DNA from: Vulcanimicrobiota bacterium
GTDB lineage: Bacteria > Vulcanimicrobiota > Vulcanimicrobiia > Vulcanimicrobiales > Vulcanimicrobiaceae
Length of the DNA stretch: 64,000 nt
Assembly (NCBI GenBank): GCA_003164495.1
Contig: PLTN01000126.1
Location: forward strand, 60,487 to 124,486
Reading direction: 5' to 3'
Part shown: positions 49,840 through 58,115 of the stretch, piece after piece
How the letters are laid out: every line of letters starts with the position of its first letter
Position numbering within the stretch: the stretch's first letter is position 1
Made by a program: the position numbers and the translations under genes
Notes under the pieces: model-generated
What the model was told of the DNA's origin: nothing
Databases searched by the model: none
Seen by the model: the letters and a program-made list of their open reading frames with translations, nothing else

Positions 49840-50975
49840 GAGACGGCGCTCAAGTCGAGGGCGAGCGGGTCGCGCAGCGGCGCGACGTCTTTGAAGCGCG
49901 GCATCACCTCGCGCGCGAACAGGCGCATCGAGTTCTCGGAGATGCCGCGCGTTTCGCCGGTCCACTCGCCGAGGAAACGCACGAGCAAGTGATTGATCCC
50001 GAGGTCGGCCATACGCTGCACCTCCTTGGCGACGGTGTCCGGATTGCCCGCGATGGTGCGCCACATGTCGCCGCCCTTGGCGTATGCCTCGGACATCGAC
50101 TCGCCGGCTTTGCGCTGCTTGACCGGGCCTTCCATCGGTCCGAACCGCTCGACGAAACGCTGCCGCACGGCCAATGCTTCGGCGCGGCCCTTCGCCACGT
50201 TCGCTTCCGCTTCTGCATCGGTGTCGGCGACGACGACGCTCAGCCAGTCGCACGTGCACCAGCGCAGGCACTCCTCGACGACCTCGGGCGGATGATTGGC
50301 CTCGGCCAACGCCTTGCGGTACATGCGAACCTGGTCGACCAACGGCGACTCGCCGCCGAACGTCGAGCCCATGAAGACCGGCCAGCCCTTCTGGGCGGCG
50401 TTGATCAGCGCCGGATCGAGACGCGCCGTGCGGATCATCGTCGGGTGACGCTTGCGGTAGGGCGCCGGCGCGACACGCCGCCGGATCGTGCCCTCGTGCG
50501 TCGGAATATCGAAGTGATATTCCGGATCGCCGGTTTTGAAATCCCACAGACGCTCCATCACCTCGATGGTGTCGCGCGCCGCCTGACCCGAGCCGTGGTA
50601 CTCTTTCTCGACGCCGAGGCCGAGCGGTTCCGTTCCGGCAAAGCCGCTGCCCAAACCGTAGAGCGTGTGACCCTTGGTCAGCTGGTCGAGCAGGTTCATG
50701 CTCTCAACCAAACGCACCGGATTGTAGTACGGCACCGAGAGCACGCCGAAGCCGAGAAAGCGATCCTTTGGAATCTGCGGTGCGATGTACGATGCGAACT
50801 GCATCGGGTTGCTGTGCCAAGGACCGCGGAAGTGATGTTCGGTGAACCACGGATTGTAGCCCAATTCGGCCGCGATCAGCGATTCTTCGATCGCGATTTG
50901 GAGCACGCGCTCGTCGTTCTCCGGGCCGTCCTCGGACGCAACGTACATGGTCAGGATCAACGTCGAAAAATCCAT
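49836..50975 (-). CDS. LLM-class flavin-dependent oxidoreductase (luciferase-like monooxygenase)
   Basis: A 379-residue TIM-barrel flavoprotein. Hallmarks: A-A-E-L-G-Y-N-P-W-F-T-E-H-H-F near residue 36, G-F-G-V-L-S-V-P-Y-Y-N-P-V-R-L-V-E near 76, G-L-G-S-G-F-A-G-T-E near 106, and M-A-D-L-G-I-N-H-L-L-V-R-F near the end. These fit bacterial-luciferase-type FMNH2 monooxygenases (alkanesulfonate, nitrilotriacetate and aromatic oxidations) or F420-dependent relatives; the cofactor cannot be decided. Alkanesulfonate monooxygenase SsuD usually accompanies SsuABC, which fits the SsuA-like binding proteins around it. It is transcribed alone. Confidence 0.87.
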   Translation of the reverse strand: MDFSTLILTMYVASEDGPENDERVLQIAIEESLIAAELGYNPWFTEHHFRGPWHSNPMQFASYIAPQIPKDRFLGFGVLSVPYYNPVRLVESMNLLDQLTKGHTLYGLGSGFAGTEPLGLGVEKEYHGSGQAARDTIEVMERLWDFKTGDPEYHFDIPTHEGTIRRRVAPAPYRKRHPTMIRTARLDPALINAAQKGWPVFMGSTFGGESPLVDQVRMYRKALAEANHPPEVVEECLRWCTCDWLSVVVADTDAEAEANVAKGRAEALAVRQRFVERFGPMEGPVKQRKAGESMSEAYAKGGDMWRTIAGNPDTVAKEVQRMADLGINHLLVRFLGEWTGETRGISENSMRLFAREVMPRFKDVAPLRDPLALDLSAVS

Positions 50976-51106
50976 ACTGTCTGCTGAGAATCGCTACCGG
51001 GGACGCGTTTCCTTTTTGGGCCTGCGGGGCAGGGGACATGGATATCGGTTTCAGGGAAGCCGAGCACCGGATGAACGCCGGTTTCACGCCCCGCCGGCGA
51101 TCGCCG

Positions 51107-54100
51107 CTACGCTTGCGGCCGGCTATACGCCCGCGATTCATCCGACCGCGTAAGTACGTCGAGCGCACCCATCGCGACCAATTGATCGGCGCTGATTCCT
51201 TTGTTTGCCCGCATCGCCGCCGCTGTTTTCGCCGTGGACGCGAGACCGAACCACGTGTTGCGGCCGGCCTGCTTCGCCATGTAGAGCGCATGATCGGCGA
51301 GGCCGACCACCTGCAGCCACGACACCGCTGCGGGCGCCGACGGCAAGAACGGAAAGGCCGCAAATCCCACCGAGACGCTGGCCGGGATCGTCTGCCCGTT
51401 GCCGAGCGAAAACGGCCGGCTTGCCACCGCTTCGCGGATGCGTTCGGCGATCGGCCCGGCTTCGCTGCGCCGGCCTTCGCGCGTGACGGTGAGGAATTCA
51501 TCGCCGCCCCAGCGGACGACGAAGTCCGATTCGCGGAAGACCTCTTGCAAGCGTTCGCGCATCTGCATGAGCATGAGATCGCCGGCGTGATGACCGTAGC
51601 GATCGTTGACGACCTTGAAATGATCGAGGTCGACTAAAAAGAACAAGAGATCGGCCGATTCCGGCGGCTCGACCGACGGATCCGAACCCCAATCCTCATA
51701 ACGTCGCAGCGTCATGGCGACATCGCCTTCGAGATGCTGCGTGAGGAAACGTCGATTTCGCAGACCCGTCAGCGGATCGCTGAGGCTGAGCTCTTGCAGC
51801 TTGACGTTTGCTTCGGACAACTCGCTCGTGCGCTTGTCGACGATCGCTTCGAGCTCACGCTGTCGCCGGCGAAGCACCGCCGTGCGCACGAGATGCGTTG
51901 CGTAGGCGACGAGCACCACCAGCGCGGCCACGAGGATGCGGAACCACCACGTTTCATACCAGGCCGGCAAGGCGCGCACGCCCACGCGGAACACGTCGCG
52001 GCTCCAAACCCCGAGCCGGTTCGTACCGCGAACTTCCAAGGTGTACTCACCGGGCGACAGATGCGTGTACGCCGCGACGCGATGCTGCGCATCCGTGTCG
52101 GTCCACTCGCGGTCGTAACCGTCGAGTTTGTACTCGTAGCGCAACGCTTGCGGCGCCGAGTAATCGAGCGATGAAAACTCAACGTTGATATCGCGCGCGT
52201 CGGCCGGCACGTCAACCGTTCCGTCGCCGCGGTTGACGCTCCACGCCGGCACGGTGCGGCGGCCCAGCTGCAACGCCGTCACGACGAGCGGCGGGGCGTA
52301 GTTCCAGTCCGAAGCGGCGTCCGGGGCCACGATCGTGACGCCTTCCAAGCCGCCGAAGAACGACGTGCCGTCAGCGGATCGGCTGACCGTTCCGGCCCAA
52401 TACGCGCCGGCTGAAACGCCGTCCGCGTAGCCGAACCCGCGCGCGCGCAACGTGTCGGGATCGATCTCGGCGAGGCCGCGGTCGGTGCTGGCCCAGATGC
52501 GACCGTGCACATCCTCCGCGAGGGCGTCGACGTTCTCGTGCGGCATGCCGTCGGCGAGGCCGATGTGGTGCACCCGCATACCGCCGCTGCCGCTGTCTTC
52601 CAAAACGTTCAACGGGCCACCGGCCGCGCCGGCCCAAATGCGCCCGCGCCGGTCTTCCATGATCGTCGTGATGCCGCCGGGTCCGATCGAGTTGGCATCG
52701 CCGGGAGTGAATCCGAAGCGCACGAGCCGGCCGCCGGGATCGATGCGGTCGAGGCCGTTCTCCGTGCCGACCCACAGCCGGCGCCGGCGATCGAGGAAGA
52801 GCGCGCGCACCTGATTGTTGGAGAGCGCGGGTTGATTCGGACCGGGAACCGGCGTGAGCGCGCGCGTTGCAAGGTCCTCGACCCACAAGCCGGTGCTGCC
52901 GCCGATCCATAACTTTCCGCGGTCCTCGAGCAGCGCATAAATGCTGGCGCCGACGAGCTGGCTCGGGCGGTCGGGACAACCCGGATCCGTTTCGCCCGGC
53001 CGCAGCCGGCAGAGCCCGCCGGTCGTTCCGATCCAGAGCCGGCCGTCGCTGCCGTTGAGCAGCACTTGCACCGCGGCGTTGTTCGGCACGTGAACGACCT
53101 GCGAATGCGCGCGCGGCGGCGCAAACTCGGCGAGCCGGCCGTCGAATCCGCCGACCCACAACCGCGGACCCTCTTGCGCAATCAGCGACGGCGCTCCGTC
53201 ATCGCCGAGCCCGATCGCCGGATTGGTCCCGGATAGCTGGTACAAACCGGCGGGCGCGGGATTGTACATCAGCAAGCCGCCGATGTGATCGGCGATGAGC
53301 ACCAGGCCCGAACGCTCGCGCAATAACTGCAACACGCGGCCGTTGGGCAGGCCGCCCGGATTCTTTGGGTCGGTTGCGACACGATGGACGTGATACGCCG
53401 CATCGACGATCGAAATGGCGTCGTCGGTTCCAATCCAAACCACGCCCGGCGTCACCTCGGTCACCGACCACTGCTGTCCCGGTGCCAGCGTTGTTTCGTC
53501 GGTTTGCGACGACGTCAGCGCGCGGGCAACGCGCCGCGCCGGATCGAGCACGTAGGCCGCATTCACCGAGCCTGCCCACAAGCGCCCGAGATGATCTTCG
53601 AAGAGACCATAGACCGGCGGCGCGGGCGAGCCCCCGGGGAGCGGGAACCGGCGGAACTTCGCGCCACCGGCCCGGCGGTAATACAGGCCGGCCTGGGTGC
53701 CCGCCCACAACGTTCCCGAACGATCCTCGAACAAGGTCCACACGACGGGCTGCGCGCCGCCTGCGAGCCCAACCGGATTGAAGATTCCGGTGTGCGAATC
53801 GAAGCGATCGAGCCCGCCGTCACCGCCAACCCAGAGGCTGCCGCCCACGTCGGCGAGCGCGTCGACCGAAGCGCTGCGCGGGCCCTTGCCCCCCTTCGGG
53901 CTTGGCCGCCACGTGCGGAACGTTTCCGTCGACGCATCGAAGCGCACGAGTCCATTCGACGATGAACCAATCCAAAGGCCGCCGTCAGGATTGGGCAACA
54001 ACGCGCGCACATATCCGTCCGGCAGCGCCTTCGGGTCGCTGGCGTTCGGCAAGAAACTGCGAAAATGGTAGCCGTCGAAGCGCGCTAACCCGCCTTGCGT

Positions 54101-54283
54101 ACCGACCCACAGAAAACCGGCGCGATCCTGCGCCAGCGACATGACGGCGGCTTCGGGCAACTCGCGCGAGTCCGTGCGAATAAAGACGGGGTCAGCGAGA
54201 CTCTGCCACGGCGAAGCTGCAAGTGCCGGGGCGCCCACAACCATAAGCAGGCCCAGCAAAAGGGAGGCGATACAACGCGCCAC
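51107..54283 (-). CDS. Periplasmic propeller sensor with GGDEF diguanylate cyclase
   Basis: A 1058-residue transmembrane sensor (GTG start). A signal peptide (1-22) is followed by two-component-regulator propeller repeats (about 40-690; repeated W-V-G-T-x-G-G-L-x-R-F-D and L-W-I-G-x-x-x-G-L), a Y_Y_Y-type beta-sandwich (about 695-765; L-S-P-G-E-Y-T-L-E-V-R), one membrane helix (about 775-797), a short coiled coil and a GGDEF domain (about 840-1010). The active-site G-G-D-E-F is intact at 926-930, and R-E-S-D exactly five residues before it is the product-inhibition I-site, so it should make c-di-GMP with feedback control. The propeller suggests binding of a polymer or glycan. It is monocistronic. 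Confidence 0.93.
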   Translation of the reverse strand: MARCIASLLLGLLMVVGAPALAASPWQSLADPVFIRTDSRELPEAAVMSLAQDRAGFLWVGTQGGLARFDGYHFRSFLPNASDPKALPDGYVRALLPNPDGGLWIGSSSNGLVRFDASTETFRTWRPSPKGGKGPRSASVDALADVGGSLWVGGDGGLDRFDSHTGIFNPVGLAGGAQPVVWTLFEDRSGTLWAGTQAGLYYRRAGGAKFRRFPLPGGSPAPPVYGLFEDHLGRLWAGSVNAAYVLDPARRVARALTSSQTDETTLAPGQQWSVTEVTPGVVWIGTDDAISIVDAAYHVHRVATDPKNPGGLPNGRVLQLLRERSGLVLIADHIGGLLMYNPAPAGLYQLSGTNPAIGLGDDGAPSLIAQEGPRLWVGGFDGRLAEFAPPRAHSQVVHVPNNAAVQVLLNGSDGRLWIGTTGGLCRLRPGETDPGCPDRPSQLVGASIYALLEDRGKLWIGGSTGLWVEDLATRALTPVPGPNQPALSNNQVRALFLDRRRRLWVGTENGLDRIDPGGRLVRFGFTPGDANSIGPGGITTIMEDRRGRIWAGAAGGPLNVLEDSGSGGMRVHHIGLADGMPHENVDALAEDVHGRIWASTDRGLAEIDPDTLRARGFGYADGVSAGAYWAGTVSRSADGTSFFGGLEGVTIVAPDAASDWNYAPPLVVTALQLGRRTVPAWSVNRGDGTVDVPADARDINVEFSSLDYSAPQALRYEYKLDGYDREWTDTDAQHRVAAYTHLSPGEYTLEVRGTNRLGVWSRDVFRVGVRALPAWYETWWFRILVAALVVLVAYATHLVRTAVLRRRQRELEAIVDKRTSELSEANVKLQELSLSDPLTGLRNRRFLTQHLEGDVAMTLRRYEDWGSDPSVEPPESADLLFFLVDLDHFKVVNDRYGHHAGDLMLMQMRERLQEVFRESDFVVRWGGDEFLTVTREGRRSEAGPIAERIREAVASRPFSLGNGQTIPASVSVGFAAFPFLPSAPAAVSWLQVVGLADHALYMAKQAGRNTWFGLASTAKTAAAMRANKGISADQLVAMGALDVLTRSDESRAYSRPQA

Positions 54284-54341
54284 GTTGCCGGGTACTAGAC
54301 TTTGCGAGCGCAGAGTTCCTTGGCCGCGCGGCTCGGATTGC

Positions 54342-55286
54342 TTACTTGCGCGGATCCCAGATCAAATCGGCCGCACTTATCTGCTTGTCCATCTGCCCGA
54401 ATTCGAACGCCGCATCGAGCGGCGGCTGAATGTGCGCCACGGCCAAATCCGTCGACTGTATGCTGCGAATCATCCCGGCGATCATTTTCGGATCCGCCTT
54501 CGCGTACTTGGCCAGGATTTGCGCTGATTCGTCATGATGCGCGTTGGCCCACTTGGCGGCCGCGTAGATCGCGCCGGCAAATCGCCGCACGAGATCGGGA
54601 TGCGCCTGCGCCCAGCTCTTCGTCGTCGCCCAAACGCCGATGTTGAATTCGGGCGCGATCGAATCGAACGGTTTGGCATAGAGCCGATCGCCGCCGTTGC
54701 GGGCCGTCGTCTGCCACGGTTCGGCCAGCATCGCCGCATCGATGCGGCCGGCTGCAAGTCCGGCGATCATCTCGGGATAACCGAGTTCGATCATGCGCAC
54801 TTTCTTGTAGTCGGCGCCGTTCGCGGCGAGCCACTTCTTCAGCGCGAGCGTCGCCTGGTCGTTGAGCGCAGCCACGCCGACGGTCTTGCCTTCGAGGTCG
54901 CGCGCGGTGTGCAGCGGCGACGTCTTCGCCACGCAGACGGCCGTGGACGGCGCGTTCGTGGAGTAGAGTCCGGCGCCGGCGATCACCGTGAGCGGAACGC
55001 CGTGCGCGACCGCCGTCGCGGTCTGAATCAAGTTCGTCACGGCGATGTCGGCGCTGCCGCCGGCGAGCGCCGTCGCCGCGGCTCCGCCGTTGGCCAGCGT
55101 CGTAACGTCCACATCCAAGCCGGCCGCTTTGAAGAAACCCTGATCCTGCGCGTAGTACGCGCCGGCATAGAGATCGATCGCGACCGCGACGACGTGAATG
55201 GTGTTCGCATCGTCTGCTTGCGCGGGCGGCGTTGCCGCGGGCAACGCGATTAGGAGCGCGAGCAAACAGCGCAGCAGTACCCGCAC
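54342..55286 (-). CDS. ABC transporter substrate-binding protein, NMT1/SsuA-like
   Basis: A 314-residue exported protein (GTG start); signal R-V-L-L-R-C-L-L-A-L-L-I-A-L-P ending near A-Q-A. Hallmarks: A-G-A-Y-Y-A-Q-D-Q-G-F-F-K-A-A-G-L-D, L-A-N-G-G-A-A-A-T-A-L-A-G-G-S-A-D-I-A, D-L-E-G-K-T-V-G-V, A-A-K-W-A-N-A-H-H-D-E and the C-terminal I-S-A-A-D-L-I-W. The D-L-I-W end and the N-G-G/N-G-S block link it to the proteins at 57071 and 59344, the subclade found with the MetE-like and Rieske genes. It starts 3 nt after the stop of a MetE-like methyltransferase gene. Confidence 0.88.
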   Translation of the reverse strand: MRVLLRCLLALLIALPAATPPAQADDANTIHVVAVAIDLYAGAYYAQDQGFFKAAGLDVDVTTLANGGAAATALAGGSADIAVTNLIQTATAVAHGVPLTVIAGAGLYSTNAPSTAVCVAKTSPLHTARDLEGKTVGVAALNDQATLALKKWLAANGADYKKVRMIELGYPEMIAGLAAGRIDAAMLAEPWQTTARNGGDRLYAKPFDSIAPEFNIGVWATTKSWAQAHPDLVRRFAGAIYAAAKWANAHHDESAQILAKYAKADPKMIAGMIRSIQSTDLAVAHIQPPLDAAFEFGQMDKQISAADLIWDPRK

Positions 55287-55289
55287 GTC

Positions 55290-56456
55290 CTACACGCCGC
55301 CCCAAACGCGCGTGGCGATGTCGACGAGATGCTGCAATTTGGCCCGCTGTTGATCGGCACTCACCGGGTTGCCGCCGACGGAACTGGCAAAGCCGCACTG
55401 CGGACACAGCGCGAGCTGGTCGATCGGTGCGAAACGCGACGCCTCATCGATTCGCCGCACGACGTCATCGGCGTTCTCGAGCACGGGCGTCTTGCTCGAA
55501 ACGAGACCGAGCGCTGCAACCTTCCCTTTCGGGAGAAAACGCAGCGGTTCGAAACCGCCGGCCCGCGAGGTGTCGTACTCGAGGAAGTATCCGTCGACGT
55601 CGATCGCGTTGAAGAGCACCTCCGCTACCGGGTCGTAGGCGCCCTCAGCGGCCCAGTTCCCTTCCCGGTTTCCGCGGCATTGGTGCAGCGTGAACGTGAC
55701 GCCGTCCGGACGTCCGGCCAGCACCGCGTTGATCTTCGCCGCGTAGGTCTGCAGCAGTTGATCCGGATCGTCGCCCCAGGTGCGCACGTAGTCGCGATGC
55801 ACGGGATCGCACAGAAACGGCAAGCTCGTGTCGTCGAACTGGATGTAGGTGGCGCCGGCCGCGACGAGCGCTGCCACTTCCTGGCGATACGCCTCCACGA
55901 GATCGTCCCACACTTCGGCCATGCCGGAATAGGCACTCTTCGCGACGTTCGATGGATCGCCGATGTAGTAATGGACGTTGTTGATCGCCGGCAGCGTCAC
56001 TTTGGGCACCGCCTTCGCGTGCGCTTTGAGAAACTCGAACGCGCGCACGGTGGAGCTCGGGCGCCAGCGAATCTTGCCGGTGACCTTCAGCTGCGAGAAG
56101 CCCTGAGTCGGGCCGTCTTTGTTGCGCCACGGAATCTTGGTGTTGCCGGTGCGGTCGGCTTCGAAGCCTTCCCAGCCGAGGATCAGCTCGAGCCACCAGC
56201 TGCGACGGCGCAGCTCGCCGTCGGTAACGGCGCGCAGGCCGACCCCTTCCTGCATCGCGATGAGATCGAGCACGCACTGATCTTCCACCGCGCGCAGTTC
56301 GGCCGAATCGTGCGGGCCGAGGTTCGAGAGCGGCGTTTGCGGACCGAGGTAGCGGTCGCGCGCAACCTTCAGGGCGTCGGGCCGCAGCAAGCTGCCGACG
56401 TGGTCGGCGCGGAAGGGCGGTTTGGTGCGGCGTGAAGCGGTGATCGTCGAAGACAT
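55290..56456 (-). CDS. MetE C-terminal-like (cobalamin-independent methionine synthase family) protein
   Basis: A 388-residue TIM-barrel protein from the ATG at 56456. It resembles the stand-alone YxjG/YxjH branch of the vitamin B12-independent methionine synthase family: R-A-D-H-V-G-S-L-L-R-P near the N terminus, L-R-A-V-T-D-G-E-L-R-R near residue 78, Y-I-Q-F-D-D-T-S-L-P near 205, F-T-L-H-Q-C-R-G-N near 250 (the zinc-type H-x-C), and L-A-L-C-P-Q-C-G-F-A near 355 (second zinc Cys). The zinc ligands H, C and C are thus present, so methyl transfer to a thiol is plausible. It shares an operon with a binding protein, and a second family member lies at 61297-62700 next to a Rieske oxygenase. Confidence 0.85.
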   Translation of the reverse strand: MSSTITASRRTKPPFRADHVGSLLRPDALKVARDRYLGPQTPLSNLGPHDSAELRAVEDQCVLDLIAMQEGVGLRAVTDGELRRRSWWLELILGWEGFEADRTGNTKIPWRNKDGPTQGFSQLKVTGKIRWRPSSTVRAFEFLKAHAKAVPKVTLPAINNVHYYIGDPSNVAKSAYSGMAEVWDDLVEAYRQEVAALVAAGATYIQFDDTSLPFLCDPVHRDYVRTWGDDPDQLLQTYAAKINAVLAGRPDGVTFTLHQCRGNREGNWAAEGAYDPVAEVLFNAIDVDGYFLEYDTSRAGGFEPLRFLPKGKVAALGLVSSKTPVLENADDVVRRIDEASRFAPIDQLALCPQCGFASSVGGNPVSADQQRAKLQHLVDIATRVWGGV

Positions 56457-56495
56457 GCGCGCGCCGTTCGCCCGCCATGGACTCGACGCCTCGGC

Positions 56496-57017
56496 ATGGA
56501 ACCCTCGAACGACACGATGCGCATCAAACTCTTCGGTACCGGCCCCATCTATGATGAAACCCTTGCGATCTGCCGCAGCCGCGGCCACGCGATCGTCGAG
56601 GAACGCCCCTACGAACTGATCGTGCTGGCCAACGTCACGCGCATTCTGAAAGCGCCGGAAATCGCCGAGGCGGGGCTCGGCGTGTTGTGCTTCCACCCGA
56701 GCTTGCTGCCGCGCCACCGCGGCGGGGACGCGGTGTACTGGACCTTCAAGATGGGCGACACCGAGACCGGCGTGACCTGGTTCTGGGTTGACGAGGGGAT
56801 CGACACGGGCCCGATCGCAATCGCCGGTGCGGTGCCGATTCCGGCCGAGAGCTCGCCCGCGAAACTGTACTTCGAAACGCTCGTGCCGCTGGGGGCGCGC
56901 TTATTCGACGAGTTGCTCGCGCAGCTGGAACGCGGCGAACGCCCGAGTCGCGTGCAAGACGAATCCCAGGCCACCTACGAACCGCTGCGGCCGCCGAAAC
57001 CGAAGCCGGCCGTCTAG
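56496..57017 (+). CDS. Formyltransferase-family protein with altered catalytic Asn
   Basis: A 173-residue protein (ATG 56496; a second Met at 56517 fits the family start better). It has the tetrahydrofolate-dependent formyltransferase core: F-H-P-S-L-L-P-R-H-R-G-G near residue 67, G-D-T-E-T-G-V-T-W-F near 87 and D-E-G-I-D-T-G-P-I near 99. In Fmt, PurN and ArnA the catalytic triad is N-x-H...D. Here His and Asp are kept, but the Asn two residues before His is Cys (L-C-F-H). It is also short, lacking the C-terminal domain of Fmt. It may transfer formyl to an amino sugar or other amine, or act differently. It is divergent from the MetE-like gene and ends inside a two-hairpin repeat. Confidence 0.78.
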   Translation: MEPSNDTMRIKLFGTGPIYDETLAICRSRGHAIVEERPYELIVLANVTRILKAPEIAEAGLGVLCFHPSLLPRHRGGDAVYWTFKMGDTETGVTWFWVDEGIDTGPIAIAGAVPIPAESSPAKLYFETLVPLGARLFDELLAQLERGERPSRVQDESQATYEPLRPPKPKPAV

Positions 57018-57069
57018 TGGACTCACGTTCCGTGAATCCGTCGCGTTTGGGCTACGCCCAAGCCGCCCT
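57015..57069 (+). repeat. Two-hairpin dispersed repeat, copy 3
   Basis: It begins with the TAG stop of the formyltransferase-like gene. First hairpin GGACTCACG/CGTGAATCC (one C-A mismatch compared with other copies), spacer GTCGCGT, second hairpin TTGGGC/GCCCAA, then GCCGCCC. It lies exactly between two convergent genes (the opposite stop is at 57071), consistent with a bidirectional terminator or RNA-end stabiliser. Confidence 0.87.
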
Positions 57070-57070
57070 T

Positions 57071-58012
57071 TCAGCCCTGCCAGATCAGGTCTGAGGCCGA
57101 GACGGGATCCATTCCGCCGTATTTGACGGCCAGATCGATCACGGGCTGGATCTCCGCCGGCGTGACCTTTCCCTCGCCGTACGTCGTGCGCACCATCTTG
57201 GCGGCGACCTCCGGCGTGATCTTGGTGTACTTCAAAATGATCTGCTGCGTATCAGCATGGTTCGCGTTGGCCCACTTGGCGATTTTCAGCATCGCGGTTT
57301 GCAGACGGCGTGCCGTATCCGCGTGCGCTTGCAGCCAGGCCGGCGTTGCAAACCAGCACGTCGCGACGTAATGGCGGCCGACGCTCTGCGATGCGTTGCC
57401 GATGATCCGGCCCTGTCCGAGCGCCAGCGCCTGCGTCGTGAACGGCTCCGCGAGAATGGCCGCCGACACGCGCCCGCTCTCGACCGCGACGCCCATTTCG
57501 GGGAACGGGATTTCGATCAGCTTGACGGTCTTGACGTCGCCGCCGTTCTGATCGATCCAGGCTTGCATCTCGTATTGCGTCAGATCGCGTAAGCCGTTGA
57601 CGGCGACCGTCGTATTGTTGAGATCCGCTCCGGTTTTCGCGGTCGAGTTCTTTCCGACCACGATCACGTTGGTCAGCGCCGGGCCGCCGGCTTCGAAGGC
57701 CGGTGCGATCACGCGAAATTCGAGCCCGCGCAGATGCGCTTGCGCCAGCGGAATGACGCTGCCGTAACCGATCTCGAGCGCACCGCCGGCAACGGCCGAT
57801 GCGAGCGAAGCGGTGTTGTTCATGACCGTGATCTTGACGTCGAGGCCGGCGTCTTTGAAAAACCCGTGGTCCGTCCCGTAAAACGGCTCGGCCGAGCCGT
57901 CGGCCCCCATCGTGCCCAATTGCAACGGCAGCGGATCGGCAGCGCGCGCAATGCGGGGGAATCCGAGCGCGCTCGCGGCGGCAAGTGCGGAGAGCGTCGT
58001 ACGGCGATTCAT
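57071..58012 (-). CDS. ABC transporter substrate-binding protein, NMT1/SsuA-like
   Basis: A 313-residue exported protein from the ATG at 58012; the frame extends to 58090 but without a signal-like start. The signal ends R-I-A-R-A-A. Hallmarks: A-E-P-F-Y-G-T-D-H-G-F-F-K-D-A-G-L-D, G-G-A-L-E-I-G-Y-G-S, D-L-N-N-T-T-V-A-V (the usual N-G-K is N-N-T), A-W-I-D-Q-N-G-G-D and V-S-A-S-D-L-I-W at the end. It is transcribed alone between two rightward genes, divergent from the LivJ-like gene at 58116, and shares the 103-base intergenic region with it. Confidence 0.88.
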   Translation of the reverse strand: MNRRTTLSALAAASALGFPRIARAADPLPLQLGTMGADGSAEPFYGTDHGFFKDAGLDVKITVMNNTASLASAVAGGALEIGYGSVIPLAQAHLRGLEFRVIAPAFEAGGPALTNVIVVGKNSTAKTGADLNNTTVAVNGLRDLTQYEMQAWIDQNGGDVKTVKLIEIPFPEMGVAVESGRVSAAILAEPFTTQALALGQGRIIGNASQSVGRHYVATCWFATPAWLQAHADTARRLQTAMLKIAKWANANHADTQQIILKYTKITPEVAAKMVRTTYGEGKVTPAEIQPVIDLAVKYGGMDPVSASDLIWQG

Positions 58013-58115
58013 AACGGCCACTCGGCGCTTTTGGGGGAAATCTCCTCCGGCCTCGACGGATTCGCGCCGAAAGTCCATTGACGGCTTCATACCGGTTGCC
58101 TACGCTGGGCGTCCA

